A DNA stretch of 64,000 nucleotides from Microbacterium sorbitolivorans. Lineage in GTDB: Bacteria > Actinomycetota > Actinomycetes > Actinomycetales > Microbacteriaceae. Positions 1-7,844 of the stretch are shown in pieces. The notes beneath the pieces were generated by a model. That model did no database searches and was not told the DNA's origin. It saw only the letters and a list, made by a program, of their open reading frames with translations. Each line of letters starts with the position of its first letter. The stretch's first letter is position 1. The stretch is from assembly GCF_003327285.1 (NCBI RefSeq), contig NZ_KZ848478.1, positions 1 through 64,000 on the forward strand, in the 5' to 3' direction. Both the position numbers and the translations under genes were made by a program.

Positions 1-124
1 CAACGGACGTCTCGAGCATCTCCGCGGCACCGCCCTGGGGTTCCGGAACCTGACCAACTACATCGCCAGGAGCTTGCTCGAGACCGGCGGCTTCAAACCG
101 CTACTACACCCTCAAACACGATGA
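1..124 (+). pseudogene. C-terminal end of an ISL3-family transposase, cut by the window edge
   Basis: The window opens inside this frame (codons from base 2, stop TGA at 122-124), leaving about 40 residues. The stretch NGRLEHLRGTALGFRNLTNY followed by GGFKP is the usual C-terminal tail of actinobacterial ISL3-type DDE transposases, which mobilise their own element. What lies to the left cannot be seen, so the upstream part may be intact. The stop codon abuts the broken end of the IS6100 fragment with no ISL3 terminal repeat between them, so the right end of the ISL3 element has been lost by deletion or recombination. Confidence 0.7.
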
Positions 125-401
125 GCCATCAAAGCCACGCCGCCAGAACCAGCGCAGCCGCTTCTCCATCTCCGGGGCGTAGCACTGGACCCAGCGATAG
201 ATCGTCGTATGGTCGACCGAAATGCCGCGTTCCGCCAGCATTTCCTCAAGGTCGCGATAGCTGATCGGATAGCGACAATACCAGCGCACCGCCCACAGGA
301 TCACATCACCCTGGAAATGGCGCCACTTGAAATCCGTCATCGTTCCGTCCGTCCAATCTCCGCCAAGCATGCTCAAGCTTCACGATTTTTGCAACAGAGC
401 C
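125..401 (-). mobile_element. IS6100 left-end fragment (IS6 family)
   Basis: Read on the minus strand, the fragment begins with the terminal repeat GGCTCTGTTGCAAA at 401-388. The IS6100 leader and the start of its transposase follow. IS6100 is a replicative IS6-family element, normally about 880 bp, known from mycobacteria, corynebacteria and resistance plasmids. Only the first ~275 bp remain; the rest and the other inverted repeat are missing, and the sequence switches to the ISL3 tail near 125-128. The intact end at 401 marks the original insertion point inside the mrr-like gene. No target duplication can be checked because the other end is lost. Confidence 0.9.
128..340 (-). pseudogene. 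tnpA: IS6100 transposase, N-terminal 71 residues only
   Basis: The start ATG is at 340-338, giving MTDFKWRHFQGDVILW at the N-terminus, as in IS6100 TnpA. Later motifs WYCRYPISYRDLEEML and DHTTIYRWVQ belong to the N-terminal helix-turn-helix region that binds the terminal repeats. The match stops after the residues GFD at about base 128, where the full protein would continue to its DDE catalytic core. From there the frame runs into unrelated sequence and stops at 104-106. Without the catalytic triad this product cannot transpose. Confidence 0.9.
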
Positions 402-1168
402 GCTACGAGTATCTCTCGGAGACCGAAGGCCTCAGGCACGTCCGCCGGGTGACATGGGACCGACATGATGTGAGTCGTGCGGCGATCAAGCAAGACCTGC
501 TGTACTCGCTCGGAGCGTTCAGTACGGTGTGCGAGATCAAACGAAACGATGGCGCGTATCGCCTCGCCCGGATTCGTGCTGGTGCAGAGCTCGACCCTGG
601 TGCTCGAGCGAGCGCATTCACCTCGAACCCGCAGAGCGATGATGAGGTGCTCGACTCCGACGAGGCCATCGCGTTCGAAGGTCAAGACGTCATCCGCTAT
701 TCGCGTGACCGTATCTTGGCGCGTATCCGCGAGGAGTATGCAGGGCATGCGCTGCAGGACCTCGTTGCGGCGATCCTGCGCGCCGAGGGGATGAAGTGCA
801 AGGTGCAGCCGAAGGGGGCGGATGGTGGCGTGGACATCATCGCCGGTTCTGGTGTCTTGGGCATCTCATCTCCGACGATCATCGTGCAGGTGAAGTCGCA
901 GGACACTCGTGTGGGCTCCGAAGTGCTCGACCAGCTCAGTGGCGTTGTCGGCCAGCATCACGCTGACCACGGGCTCTTGGTCGCGATGGGTGGCCTCACC
1001 GCCCAAGCGCAGTTAAAGGTTGACGTGCAACGTCTCCGGGTCGCCGTGTGGAACGCAGAAGAGGTGCTGAACCGTCTGCTGGAACATTACGAACTGATGC
1101 CTGACGAGGTGAAGAGAATGATCCCTCTCCGTAAGGCCTGGCTGATCGACGAAAGCGACGTCGTTTAA
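402..1168 (+). pseudogene. Mrr-family restriction endonuclease, N-terminus removed by IS6100
   Basis: About 255 codons remain open up to the stop at 1166-1168. The C-terminal half (about 735-1090) looks like an Mrr_cat domain. It has HALQDLVAAILRAEGM, then GGVDII with the metal-binding Asp, a hydrophobic strand and QVKS, which together form the PD-(D/E)xK-type active site. This is followed by a region typical of how Mrr enzymes end. Mrr-type enzymes cleave modified DNA. The frame runs back through the IS6100 end into antisense insertion-sequence DNA, so the native start and N-terminal region are gone. A start inside the IS end (for example near 209) could still express a chimera, but I call it broken. 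The catalytic residues themselves are intact. Confidence 0.7.
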
Positions 1169-1400
1169 CCACAACATCGATGGCAGCCGGTAGTGATGTT
1201 GTGCTGATGGCGTGCCCCTGTCCCATCGTGGCACCCTGGGGCATTGACCCTCGATCGTGGACACGGTGTCGGTTCGTTCCTCACGCCCATCAATGCGAAA
1301 ACGCCCATGAGGCGAGCGTATGTCTACAGGGCGACCCTCCCTCTGCTGTCCATCACCGAAGCAGATCAAACTCGTTTTGTCATTGAACGTGGACATCGCA

Positions 1401-1988
1401 CTACAGTCGTGCGAGTATTTCAGCCTTCTTCGCGTCGAACTCTTCTTGCGTGAGGATGCCCTGATCGCGGAGCGCGGCAAGCGAGGTCAACTGTGCTGCG
1501 ATATCGGGCTTCGGCTTATCGGCGATTTTTTTCTGAGCTAGACCGGATACGACTGAGAACGCCTGCTCGACCACGGTCGGCGACTGAGACTCCGGGGCCA
1601 CGGGCACGATCGGAGTTTCGTCCTCTGCGCGCTGAGTGGCTAGATTCAACGCGAAATGAGTGAAAAGGTCATCCGAGAGCTTAATCAAGGACTGCTTCCC
1701 ATCAGCCCAATCCACGCGGACCACATGCGTTGCCTTCACGGTCGCGTCGATGGCTGCTCCGACTGCGTCTGACGTGGTCCTACTCAGAAGTCGCGGAGCA
1801 ACGGCTCCGGCAACGGCTTTACCCACAGCCCGAAACTTGCTGGAATCGGATGACACCAGTGTCCATGATGAGACTCGCTCCGGAATGAGCTTTCTCCATT
1901 TAAGTCCGGACTGTACGACGATAGTGCCGCCGAAGAGTGTGTCCACATTGGCGTCTTTGCCGTGCCCGCCGATTACCTTGCCTGCCAT
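1401..1988 (-). CDS. SHOCT domain-containing protein
   Basis: This is a 195-residue soluble protein. The last ~32 residues (from IAAQLTSLAALRDQGILTQE to the C-terminal AEILARL) form a SHOCT domain, a short helical module found at the C-termini of many otherwise unrelated bacterial proteins. The N-terminal region has a beta-rich GGTIVVQSGLKWRKL segment resembling the small PH-like modules often paired with SHOCT. I chose ATG 1988; an in-frame ATG at 2060 would add 24 residues, but that part runs towards the junction with the IS3 remnant (about 2066), so the native N-terminus could have been altered. There is no catalytic motif. The function is unknown. Confidence 0.6.
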   Translation of the reverse strand: MAGKVIGGHGKDANVDTLFGGTIVVQSGLKWRKLIPERVSSWTLVSSDSSKFRAVGKAVAGAVAPRLLSRTTSDAVGAAIDATVKATHVVRVDWADGKQSLIKLSDDLFTHFALNLATQRAEDETPIVPVAPESQSPTVVEQAFSVVSGLAQKKIADKPKPDIAAQLTSLAALRDQGILTQEEFDAKKAEILARL

Positions 1989-2065
1989 GTGGCTAACTCT
2001 ATCGGCGAGCCGTTCACCGGTGGGTCCGCGCCGGAGATTGCCACCGAACTCCTGAGTCATCACGT

Positions 2066-2646
2066 CCAAACCGCTCGGCCGCGGGGACACCGTCGTTGAG
2101 GTCGGCGGTGATCCTCGGTGCCCCGTAGGCCCGGTCGCCACCCTGCTTCGGGTCCTGCAGCACCCGGATCCGCGCGGCGAGGGCCGCGTCGTCGGCAGCC
2201 CTCGCAACCCGTCCCGAAGCTGCCGCCAGCCAGGCGTAGAACGACGACCTCGCGATCTCGATGACCTCGCACAACCGCTTCACGCCGTAGGCGTCCTTGT
2301 GGTCCTCGACGAACTGAAAGCGGTCCACCAGTTCGTCTCCCCGGCGAAATACTTCGCCGCCTGACGGAGGATGTCCCGCTCCGTCTCGAGCTTGACCCGC
2401 TCCGCTTCCAGCCGCGCGTTCTCGGCCTCGAGTCGGATGATCTTTCGCCGCCGGCGATTCCGAACAACCCGACGCCGACATCGATGCGGTCGTCGCTCCG
2501 GTGCCGAGCTTCTCGACCCACTCCCGCAGCGCGACCCGCGAGATCCCCAGATCCGCCGCCATCGCCTTCAACATCGCCCCAGGAGTGGACTCGTACAAGT
2601 CCACCGCCCGCTGCGGGAACTCGTCCGTGTAGTCCTTCCTTGCTAT
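2066..2646 (-). pseudogene. IS3-family transposase OrfA/OrfB, start lost, frameshifted and truncated
   Basis: OrfA would begin at 2646, but the expected ATG reads ATA (then GCA AGG AAG, ARKDYTDEF), so its start codon is lost. The helix-turn-helix part KAMAADLGISRVALREWVEK is clear. The coiled-coil part EAENARLEAERVKLETERD lies in another frame near 2380-2450, showing an indel in the middle of OrfA. OrfB is recognisable from FVEDHKDAYGVKRLCEV through SSFYAWLA and YGAPRITADL, and then breaks off near 2066 before its DDE catalytic residues. Confidence 0.75.
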
Positions 2647-2707
2647 CCCTTGGATTCTCGCTTCCCCAGCGTCGCGCTGGAATCAGCGTGTCCAAGGTCA
2701 GGGGTCA
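2066..2707 (-). mobile_element. IS3-family insertion sequence remnant
   Basis: The outer end, read on the minus strand, is TGACCCCTGACCTTGGACAC starting at 2707, a plausible IS3-type terminal repeat beginning with TG. The transposase genes orfA and orfB follow in damaged form and the element stops near 2066 inside orfB, so the DDE core and the other terminal repeat are missing. The missing end borders the SHOCT gene. I infer that a deletion starting inside the element removed DNA between it and that gene. Confidence 0.7.
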
Positions 2708-2728
2708 AGCTCCGTCCTGACGCAGAAC

Positions 2729-2754
2729 TGTCACCTATGTCCTGAGACGTAACA
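2729..2754. mobile_element. Possible IS481-type terminal sequence
   Basis: The string TGTCACCTATGTCCTGAGAC, continuing GTAACA, lies just outside the IS3 remnant and resembles the terminal repeats of actinobacterial IS481-like elements. No transposase is attached. The rest of the gap up to ribH (2755-2866) shows no gene, RNA or clear promoter. This is recognition by eye from a short string, so it is weak. Confidence 0.3.
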
Positions 2755-2866
2755 GGGCAAGCTTCCCGGTAGGAACCGAACCCAGGGCGATTCACTCCCC
2801 AACGACCGTAATCCGCTGGTCGGAAACAAATACCGCGAGTCTCGATCAGAGCCCGAGCGCTTCAAA

Positions 2867-3340
2867 CTACCCCCGCAGCTCCCGCAACGTCAGCACCGCA
2901 CGCAGCGCGGCGTCGGCCGCCTCGTAGCCCTTGTCTTCCTTGGATCCGGGGAGGCCCGCGCGGTCGAGGCCCTGCTGCTCATCGTCGATCGTGAGCACGC
3001 CGAAGCCGACCGGCTTGCCCGTGTCGAGCGCGACGCGCGTGAGGCCGTCGGTCGTGGCGGCCGAGATGTACTCGAAGTGCGGGGTGCCACCGCGCATGAT
3101 CACGCCGAGCGCGACGACCGCGTCGGCGCCGGCGTCGAGTGCCGCCTTCGACACGACGGGCAGCTCGAAGGATCCGGCGACCCGCACGAGACGGTAGTCG
3201 GCGTTTGCCTCGTCGAGGCAGCGCTGGGCGCCCACGATCATGCCGTCGGTGATGACGTCGTGCCACGTACCCGCCACGATGACGACGCGCACGCCGCTCG
3301 CGTCGATGCCGCCCTGGGTGGGCTGTCCGGTTCCGGCCAT
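2867..3340 (-). CDS. ribH: 6,7-dimethyl-8-ribityllumazine synthase
   Basis: RibH condenses 5-amino-6-ribitylamino-uracil with 3,4-dihydroxy-2-butanone 4-phosphate to give lumazine, the penultimate step of riboflavin synthesis, in the cytosol. The 157-residue length fits the family. Visible motifs are the substrate-loop GSFELP, then ALGVIMRGGTPHFEYI with the catalytic His region, and GFGVLTIDDEQQ. The start ATG at 3340 follows the ribBA stop by two bases, and the gene is last in the ribD-ribE-ribBA-ribH operon under the FMN riboswitch. The frame is open further upstream, but that part overlaps ribBA and has no homology. Confidence 0.95.
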   Translation of the reverse strand: MAGTGQPTQGGIDASGVRVVIVAGTWHDVITDGMIVGAQRCLDEANADYRLVRVAGSFELPVVSKAALDAGADAVVALGVIMRGGTPHFEYISAATTDGLTRVALDTGKPVGFGVLTIDDEQQGLDRAGLPGSKEDKGYEAADAALRAVLTLRELRG

Positions 3341-3342
3341 GG

Positions 3343-4617
3343 TTATGCTCCCTCGTTCATGTGGGCGATCGCGTCCTGCAGGGCCTCTTCGCCGATGACG
3401 TGACCCATGCGGTCGCGCTTCGTCTCGAGGTACTGGTGGTTGTTGGGGCCGACGCCGACGATGAGCGGCACCTGCTCGATCACGTCGAGGCCGTAGCGGC
3501 GCAGCTGCTCGACCTTGTCGGTGTTGTTCGTCAGCAGGCGCACCTCGCTCACGCCGAGATCGGCGAGGATCGACGCGGCCGCGGCGTAGTCGCGCGCGTC
3601 GGCGGGCAGGCCCAGCTCGAGGTTCGCATCGAGCGTGTCGAAGCCGCGCTCCTGCAGCGAGTATGCGCGCAGCTTGTTGATGAGGCCGATGCCGCGGCCC
3701 TCGTGGCCGCGCATGTAGATGACGATGCCACCCTCGCGGTGGATGATGTCGAGTGCCGCGTCGAGCTGTGGGCCGCACTCGCACTTGAGCGAGCCGAAGG
3801 CCTCGCCCGTCAGGCACTCCGAGTGCACGCGCACGAGCGGTGCGTCCTCGCCGAGCTCGCCCGACACGATCGCGAGGTGGTCGGTGCCCGTCGCGCGGTC
3901 GCGGTATGCCATGAAGCGCAGCTCGCCATGGGAGGTCGGGACGAGGGTGTCGGCGCGCAGGCTCACGCCGCGGGGCGCGGTTTCGACGGGCTCCCGCGGA
4001 TCCACGCGGTCGAGGTGCGCCGCGAGCGCCTCGATCGTGATGACCGGGATACCCTCGCGCTGGCCGAGCTCGACGAGGCCCGGCAGGCGCATCATCTCGC
4101 CGTCCTCCGCGAGCACCTCGCCGATGACGCCGACGGGGCTGAGGTCCGCGAGCTTCATGAGATCGACCGCGGCCTCGGTGTGACCGGCGCGCTGGCGCAC
4201 GCCGCCCGGGAGGGCGCGCAGCGGCAGGATGTGGCCGGGGCGGATGACGCTCGCGGGCGTCGATTCCGGATCCGCGAGCACGTTGACGGTGCGGGCGCGG
4301 TCGCTCGCGCTGATGCCCGTCGTCACGCCCTCGGCGGCGTCAACCGACACCGTGTAGGCGGTTCCGCGGGCGTCCTCGTTGCGGGCCACCATCGGCGCGA
4401 GGTCGAGGCGGTCGGCCCACTCCTGCGGCATCGGCGCGCAGAGGTAGCCGGAGGTGTAGCGCACCGTCCAGGCGATGGCCTCGGGCGATGCGAGCTCGGC
4501 CGACAGGATCACGTCGCCCTCGTTCTCGCGGTTCTCGTCGTCGGCGACGAGCACGGGGCGCCCGGCGCGCAGGGCCTCGAGGGCCTCGTCGATTGTCGAA
4601 AGCTGGAGATCGCTCAT
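3343..4617 (-). CDS. ribBA: Bifunctional DHBP synthase / GTP cyclohydrolase II
   Basis: This is a 424-residue fusion that makes both precursors of riboflavin. The N-terminal RibB half (about 1-205) converts ribulose 5-phosphate to 3,4-dihydroxy-2-butanone 4-phosphate and shows the acidic loop DDENRENEGD and RAGHTEAAVDL. The C-terminal RibA half (about 215-424) opens GTP. It shows RVHSECLTGE and CECGPQL, whose cysteines bind the catalytic zinc, then RGHEGRGIGL and the terminal GPNNHQYLETKRDRMGH. The ATG at 4617 overlaps the ribE stop in an ATGA tetramer, implying translational coupling. All expected active-site motifs are present. Confidence 0.96.
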   Translation of the reverse strand: MSDLQLSTIDEALEALRAGRPVLVADDENRENEGDVILSAELASPEAIAWTVRYTSGYLCAPMPQEWADRLDLAPMVARNEDARGTAYTVSVDAAEGVTTGISASDRARTVNVLADPESTPASVIRPGHILPLRALPGGVRQRAGHTEAAVDLMKLADLSPVGVIGEVLAEDGEMMRLPGLVELGQREGIPVITIEALAAHLDRVDPREPVETAPRGVSLRADTLVPTSHGELRFMAYRDRATGTDHLAIVSGELGEDAPLVRVHSECLTGEAFGSLKCECGPQLDAALDIIHREGGIVIYMRGHEGRGIGLINKLRAYSLQERGFDTLDANLELGLPADARDYAAAASILADLGVSEVRLLTNNTDKVEQLRRYGLDVIEQVPLIVGVGPNNHQYLETKRDRMGHVIGEEALQDAIAHMNEGA

Positions 4618-5240
4618 CGCGAGGTTCCTTCGGTCTGGGTGAATGCCAAGAGGCGCTGCACGTGGCGGGCAAGGATGTCGGTCTCGACGTTAACGCGGTC
4701 GCCGACGCCGCGCTCGCCGAATGTCGTGGCGCGCAGGGTCTCGGGGATGAGCGAGACCTCGAGCCACTGCTGCGGCTCCGACGCGTCGCTCACGGCGCTC
4801 ACGGTGAGAGACGTGCCGTCGAGGGTCACGGATCCCTTATCGACGACGAGCGGGGCGAGCTCGCGAGAGATCGCGACGCGCACGACCTGCCACTCGGCCC
4901 CCGGGCGCACATCGATGATCTCGCCGGTGCCGTCGACGTGGCCCTGCACGATGTGGCCGCCGAGGCGGGTCTCGGACGAGAGCGCGCGCTCGACGTTGAC
5001 GGTGCGGCCGGGCGCGACGCCCGCGAGCGTGGTCATGTCGAGCGTCTGCTTCATGACGTCGGCCGTGAAGCCGTCGGCGGTCGAGCCCACGACGGTGAGG
5101 CACACGCCGCTGATGGCGATCGAGTCGCCGTGGTGCACGCCCTCGACGGCCTTGGGCGCGTGGAGCGTGATCTGCAGTCCATCTCCCGATGGCTCGACGG
5201 CGGTGACGCGGCCGATCTCTTCGACGATTCCGGTGAACAT
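4614..5240 (-). CDS. ribE: Riboflavin synthase alpha chain
   Basis: This 208-residue enzyme dismutates two molecules of 6,7-dimethyl-8-ribityllumazine into riboflavin plus pyrimidinedione. It has the family's two tandem lumazine-binding barrels. The first starts MFTGIVEEIG and includes GDSIAISGVCLTV. The second starts near GHIVQGHVDGTG and includes GSVTLDGTSLTV. The start ATG 5240 overlaps the ribD stop by one base (TGATG), and its own stop overlaps the ribBA start. It is also named ribC in some actinobacteria. Confidence 0.95.
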   Translation of the reverse strand: MFTGIVEEIGRVTAVEPSGDGLQITLHAPKAVEGVHHGDSIAISGVCLTVVGSTADGFTADVMKQTLDMTTLAGVAPGRTVNVERALSSETRLGGHIVQGHVDGTGEIIDVRPGAEWQVVRVAISRELAPLVVDKGSVTLDGTSLTVSAVSDASEPQQWLEVSLIPETLRATTFGERGVGDRVNVETDILARHVQRLLAFTQTEGTSR

Positions 5241-6265
5241 CAGTGAGACTCGCTTTCTGACGGGGGGCGGGCAACGATCAGCAGGTCGGATCCGAGACGC
5301 TCGATCGCCTCGATATCGAGCCGGCGTTGAGCGGAGATGGTGGGCACGCCGATATCGCCGAGGGCCGCGCGGGGCCCGCCCAGCAGTGTCGGCGCGACGT
5401 AGGCGAGCACGCGGTCGGCGAGGCCCGCGGCGACGAAGGCGCTCGCGAGCGTCGGCCCGCCCTCGACGAAGACGCGGTGAAGGCCGCGGTCGTACAGGTC
5501 GTCGAGCACCGCCGCGAGGTCGCGCGTCGGGTAGACGAGCGGCGCGTGCGGGTGGCGGTTCACGAGCGCGCCCTCGGGCACGGGCGCGGATCCGATGATC
5601 ACCGGCACGGGCTGGTGCGGGAAGAGCGCGTCGCCGTCGCGCGCCGTGAGCGCGGGATCGTCGGCGAGGAGGGTTCCGGATCCGACGACGATCGCGTCGG
5701 ACTCCGCGCGCCGGCGGTGCACGTCGGCGCGGGCGGTGGAACCGGTGATCCACTTGCTCGTGCCGTCGGCGGCCGCGGCCCGGCCGTCGAGGCTCTGTGC
5801 CCACTTCACTGTGACGTGCGGGCGGCCGAGCGCGCGCGACGTGAGCCAGGGGTCGAGCAGCTCGCGCGCCTCGCCCTCGAGCACGCCGCCCTCGACCTCG
5901 ATGCCGGCGGCGCGTAGCCGCTCCGCCCCGCCGCCCGAGTGCTGTCCCGGATCCGCGAGCGCGTAGACGACGCGGGCGACGCCCGCCTCGATGAGGGCGA
6001 CTGCGCAGGGGCCCGTGCGGCCCGTGTGGTTGCAGGGCTCGAGCGAGACGACGGCGGTCGCACCGCGGGCCGCGCCCCGGGGAAGTCGCGACAGGGCGTC
6101 GATCTCGGCGTGTGGCGTGCCGGCGCCGTGGTGCCAGCCGTCGGCGATGACGTCGCCCGCGGGGGAGAGGAGCACGGATCCGACCTGCGGGTTGCGGGAG
6201 CGCGGGCCACGCGAGGCGAGCTCAAGCGCGCGACGCATCGCGGCGATCTCGACGTCACTGGCCAT
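5240..6265 (-). CDS. ribD: Bifunctional pyrimidine deaminase/reductase
   Basis: RibD deaminates and then reduces the pyrimidine product of GTP cyclohydrolase II. The 341 residues comprise a zinc cytidine-deaminase-like domain (about 1-145), with HAEIDAL and SLEPCNHTGRTGPC as zinc ligands and catalytic Glu, and a dihydrofolate-reductase-like domain (about 150-341) starting at TVKWAQSLDGR, with GSGTLLADDP and FVEGGPTLA for NADPH and substrate binding. I chose ATG 6265 because GGAAGGGAAG sits just upstream and the protein starts as the family does. Longer in-frame starts run into the riboswitch. This is the first gene of the rib operon. Confidence 0.95.
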   Translation of the reverse strand: MASDVEIAAMRRALELASRGPRSRNPQVGSVLLSPAGDVIADGWHHGAGTPHAEIDALSRLPRGAARGATAVVSLEPCNHTGRTGPCAVALIEAGVARVVYALADPGQHSGGGAERLRAAGIEVEGGVLEGEARELLDPWLTSRALGRPHVTVKWAQSLDGRAAAADGTSKWITGSTARADVHRRRAESDAIVVGSGTLLADDPALTARDGDALFPHQPVPVIIGSAPVPEGALVNRHPHAPLVYPTRDLAAVLDDLYDRGLHRVFVEGGPTLASAFVAAGLADRVLAYVAPTLLGGPRAALGDIGVPTISAQRRLDIEAIERLGSDLLIVARPPSESESH

Positions 6266-6331
6266 GTCGGCTTCCCTTCCGCACCTCGATAATCGGGGTT
6301 CACGGAAAGAGCCCATGGCGGGCCTGACCGT

Positions 6332-6472
6332 GCTGCCTTCCATCCGGACTCGCAGGCGTTGCCTGCATCACCGTCGGTCCCGGAATCTCACCGGATCAAC
6401 CCCTCCGAGAGGGGGTCGCGGACTATACCGCCGGTTCGGATTCTCACCGACCCCGGAGCACGTGCTATGCCG
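6332..6472 (-). promoter_or_regulatory. FMN riboswitch (RFN element)
   Basis: Read on the minus strand the region has the conserved RFN blocks in order: CGGGGTCGGTGAGAATCCG, then AACCGGCGGTATAGTCCGCG, a variable hairpin (CCCCTCTCGGAGGGG), GATCCGGTGAGATTCCGG, GACCGACGGTGATGCAG and GAGTCCGGATGG. It ends about 65 bases before ribD. FMN binding normally represses ribD operons by early termination or by masking the ribosome site. The ~95 bases on the other side (6473-6569) carry the promoter region for the divergent lipoprotein gene. Confidence 0.95.
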
Positions 6473-6569
6473 AGTCTAACGTCGACTCTCACTCGGTATT
6501 CCCAACATCGTTACCGAGCGTCATCTGAATGGGTTCGCATCGATCCGTGGCGCTGGATACCCTCGAGGG

Positions 6570-7841
6570 ATGAAGAACTCCGCGCGCACGAGGGTCGCCC
6601 TGCTCGGCGCATCCCTCGTCGTGCTCGCGGTCGCGGGGTGCTCCGACGAGCCGATCCTGGATCCGCGGCCCGCCACCACGACGCCCGCCGACCCGACCTC
6701 GGCGGGCTCGGACGCGGGGACGGATCCGGCACCCGCGGATCCGGATGAGCCCGCGGACGGCGACGAGCCGGATCCGGAACCCACGGAGCCCGCGGTCGCG
6801 ACGGTGCCCGGGTACGCGGTGGGCGAGTTCCCGTCGGTGCCGATGTTCGTGCTACCCGACCTCGCGCTCTTCGACGACGATCTCGCGAGCGATGCGACGC
6901 GCGAGCTGCACGACGACCTTTCGGGGCTCGCGGGCGTGACGGTGTCGCCGGCGCACTGCGGCGAGGACGGGCGGCCCGAGGCCGGGATCCAGACCTCGCT
7001 GCTCTACGGCGACAAGAACGGCAACGTGACGGCCCCCGACGGATCCGAGGCGAGCTACGACACCGGCGCCGGAACGCTCACGGTGAACGGCGAGACCGCG
7101 AAGGGCGAGTCCGACGGCTTCGGCTCGTTCTCCGAAGGCGACCTCGCGATCCGCAACTACGGCGACGGATCCGGCAGCTACGTCGACGCCGACGTGTCGA
7201 TCCAGATCTACGGCAACGGATCCGGCAGCTACGTCAGCGACGGCGCGACGATTCAGAACGACGGCACTGGCGCCGGCAACTACTTCGGCGGCGGCGTCAA
7301 GATCCAGAACAACGGCGACGGCTCGGGCAGCTACAGCGACGCTAACGTCACGATCCAGAACATCGGCGACGGCACCGGCTACGTCAACGCCGAACCGGTC
7401 GAGATGGATCCGCTGCCGCCGCTGCCGGCGCTCGGCGTGTTCCCGACGCTCGAGGCGCTGCAGCCCACCGAGAGCTGCGGCACGCTCATCACGGTCACCC
7501 TCGGCTCGCTCTTCGACCTCGACGAAAGCGAGGTGCGCGGCGACGCCGATGAGATCATCGAGGCGATCGCCGATGTCCTGGGCGACGACGTTCCCGTCGC
7601 GGCGGTGAGCGCGCACGGCGACACCGCGGCCGACGATGGGCTCGGCGCCGATCGCGCCGACGCCGTGGTGGCAGCGCTGGCCGATGCGGGCGCGACCGCG
7701 AAGCTGGCGTCGGAAGACGCCGGCGACACGCGACCGGTCGCCCCGACCGTGATCGACGGCGAGCTCAACCCCGCGGGGGTCGAGCTCAACCGTCGTATCG
7801 AGGTGTACATCCCGTCGTTCGACGAGACGCCGCAGAAGTAG
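6570..7841 (+). CDS. OmpA-like lipoprotein with 17-residue IQN repeats
   Basis: A 423-residue exported lipoprotein. The signal peptide ends in the lipobox LAVAGC (Cys at about 23). An acidic Pro/Asp/Glu linker follows to residue ~75. An unassigned domain (about 76-190) is followed by five tandem 17-residue repeats (about 192-276) of the form xIQNxGDGSGSYxxxxx. The C-terminal part (about 300-415) is OmpA-like, with LITVTLGSLFDLDESEV, AVSAHGDTA and NPAGVELNRRIEVYI, suggesting peptidoglycan contact. It stands alone between the rib operon and the carbohydrate locus. The repeats resemble short beta-helix or turn-forming motifs. The role is unknown; a cell-wall anchored scaffold is the simplest guess. 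Confidence 0.75.
   Translation: MKNSARTRVALLGASLVVLAVAGCSDEPILDPRPATTTPADPTSAGSDAGTDPAPADPDEPADGDEPDPEPTEPAVATVPGYAVGEFPSVPMFVLPDLALFDDDLASDATRELHDDLSGLAGVTVSPAHCGEDGRPEAGIQTSLLYGDKNGNVTAPDGSEASYDTGAGTLTVNGETAKGESDGFGSFSEGDLAIRNYGDGSGSYVDADVSIQIYGNGSGSYVSDGATIQNDGTGAGNYFGGGVKIQNNGDGSGSYSDANVTIQNIGDGTGYVNAEPVEMDPLPPLPALGVFPTLEALQPTESCGTLITVTLGSLFDLDESEVRGDADEIIEAIADVLGDDVPVAAVSAHGDTAADDGLGADRADAVVAALADAGATAKLASEDAGDTRPVAPTVIDGELNPAGVELNRRIEVYIPSFDETPQK
7143..7397 (+). repeat. Five tandem 51-bp coding repeats
   Basis: Five units of 51 bp encode LAIRNYGDGSGSYVDAD, VSIQIYGNGSGSYVSDG, ATIQNDGTGAGNYFGGG, VKIQNNGDGSGSYSDAN and VTIQNIGDGTGYVNAEP. The constant core is I-Q-N-x-G-x-G-x-G. The DNA copies are similar but not identical (GGCGACGGATCCGGCAGCTA against GGCGACGGCTCGGGCAGCTA), so they are old enough to have diverged at synonymous sites. 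Confidence 0.9.
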
Positions 7842-7844
7842 GGC

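Noticed and set aside
2755..2866. A tRNA-like T-arm (GGTTCGGTTCC on the minus strand) before ribH
   Set aside because: No matching acceptor, D or anticodon stems can be folded around it.
3361..5598. A 745-codon open frame on the plus strand opposite the rib operon
   Set aside because: It is entirely antisense to three clearly recognised rib genes, has no family motifs and a composition (Arg/Ala/Val/Asp-rich) expected of an antisense frame in high-GC coding DNA.
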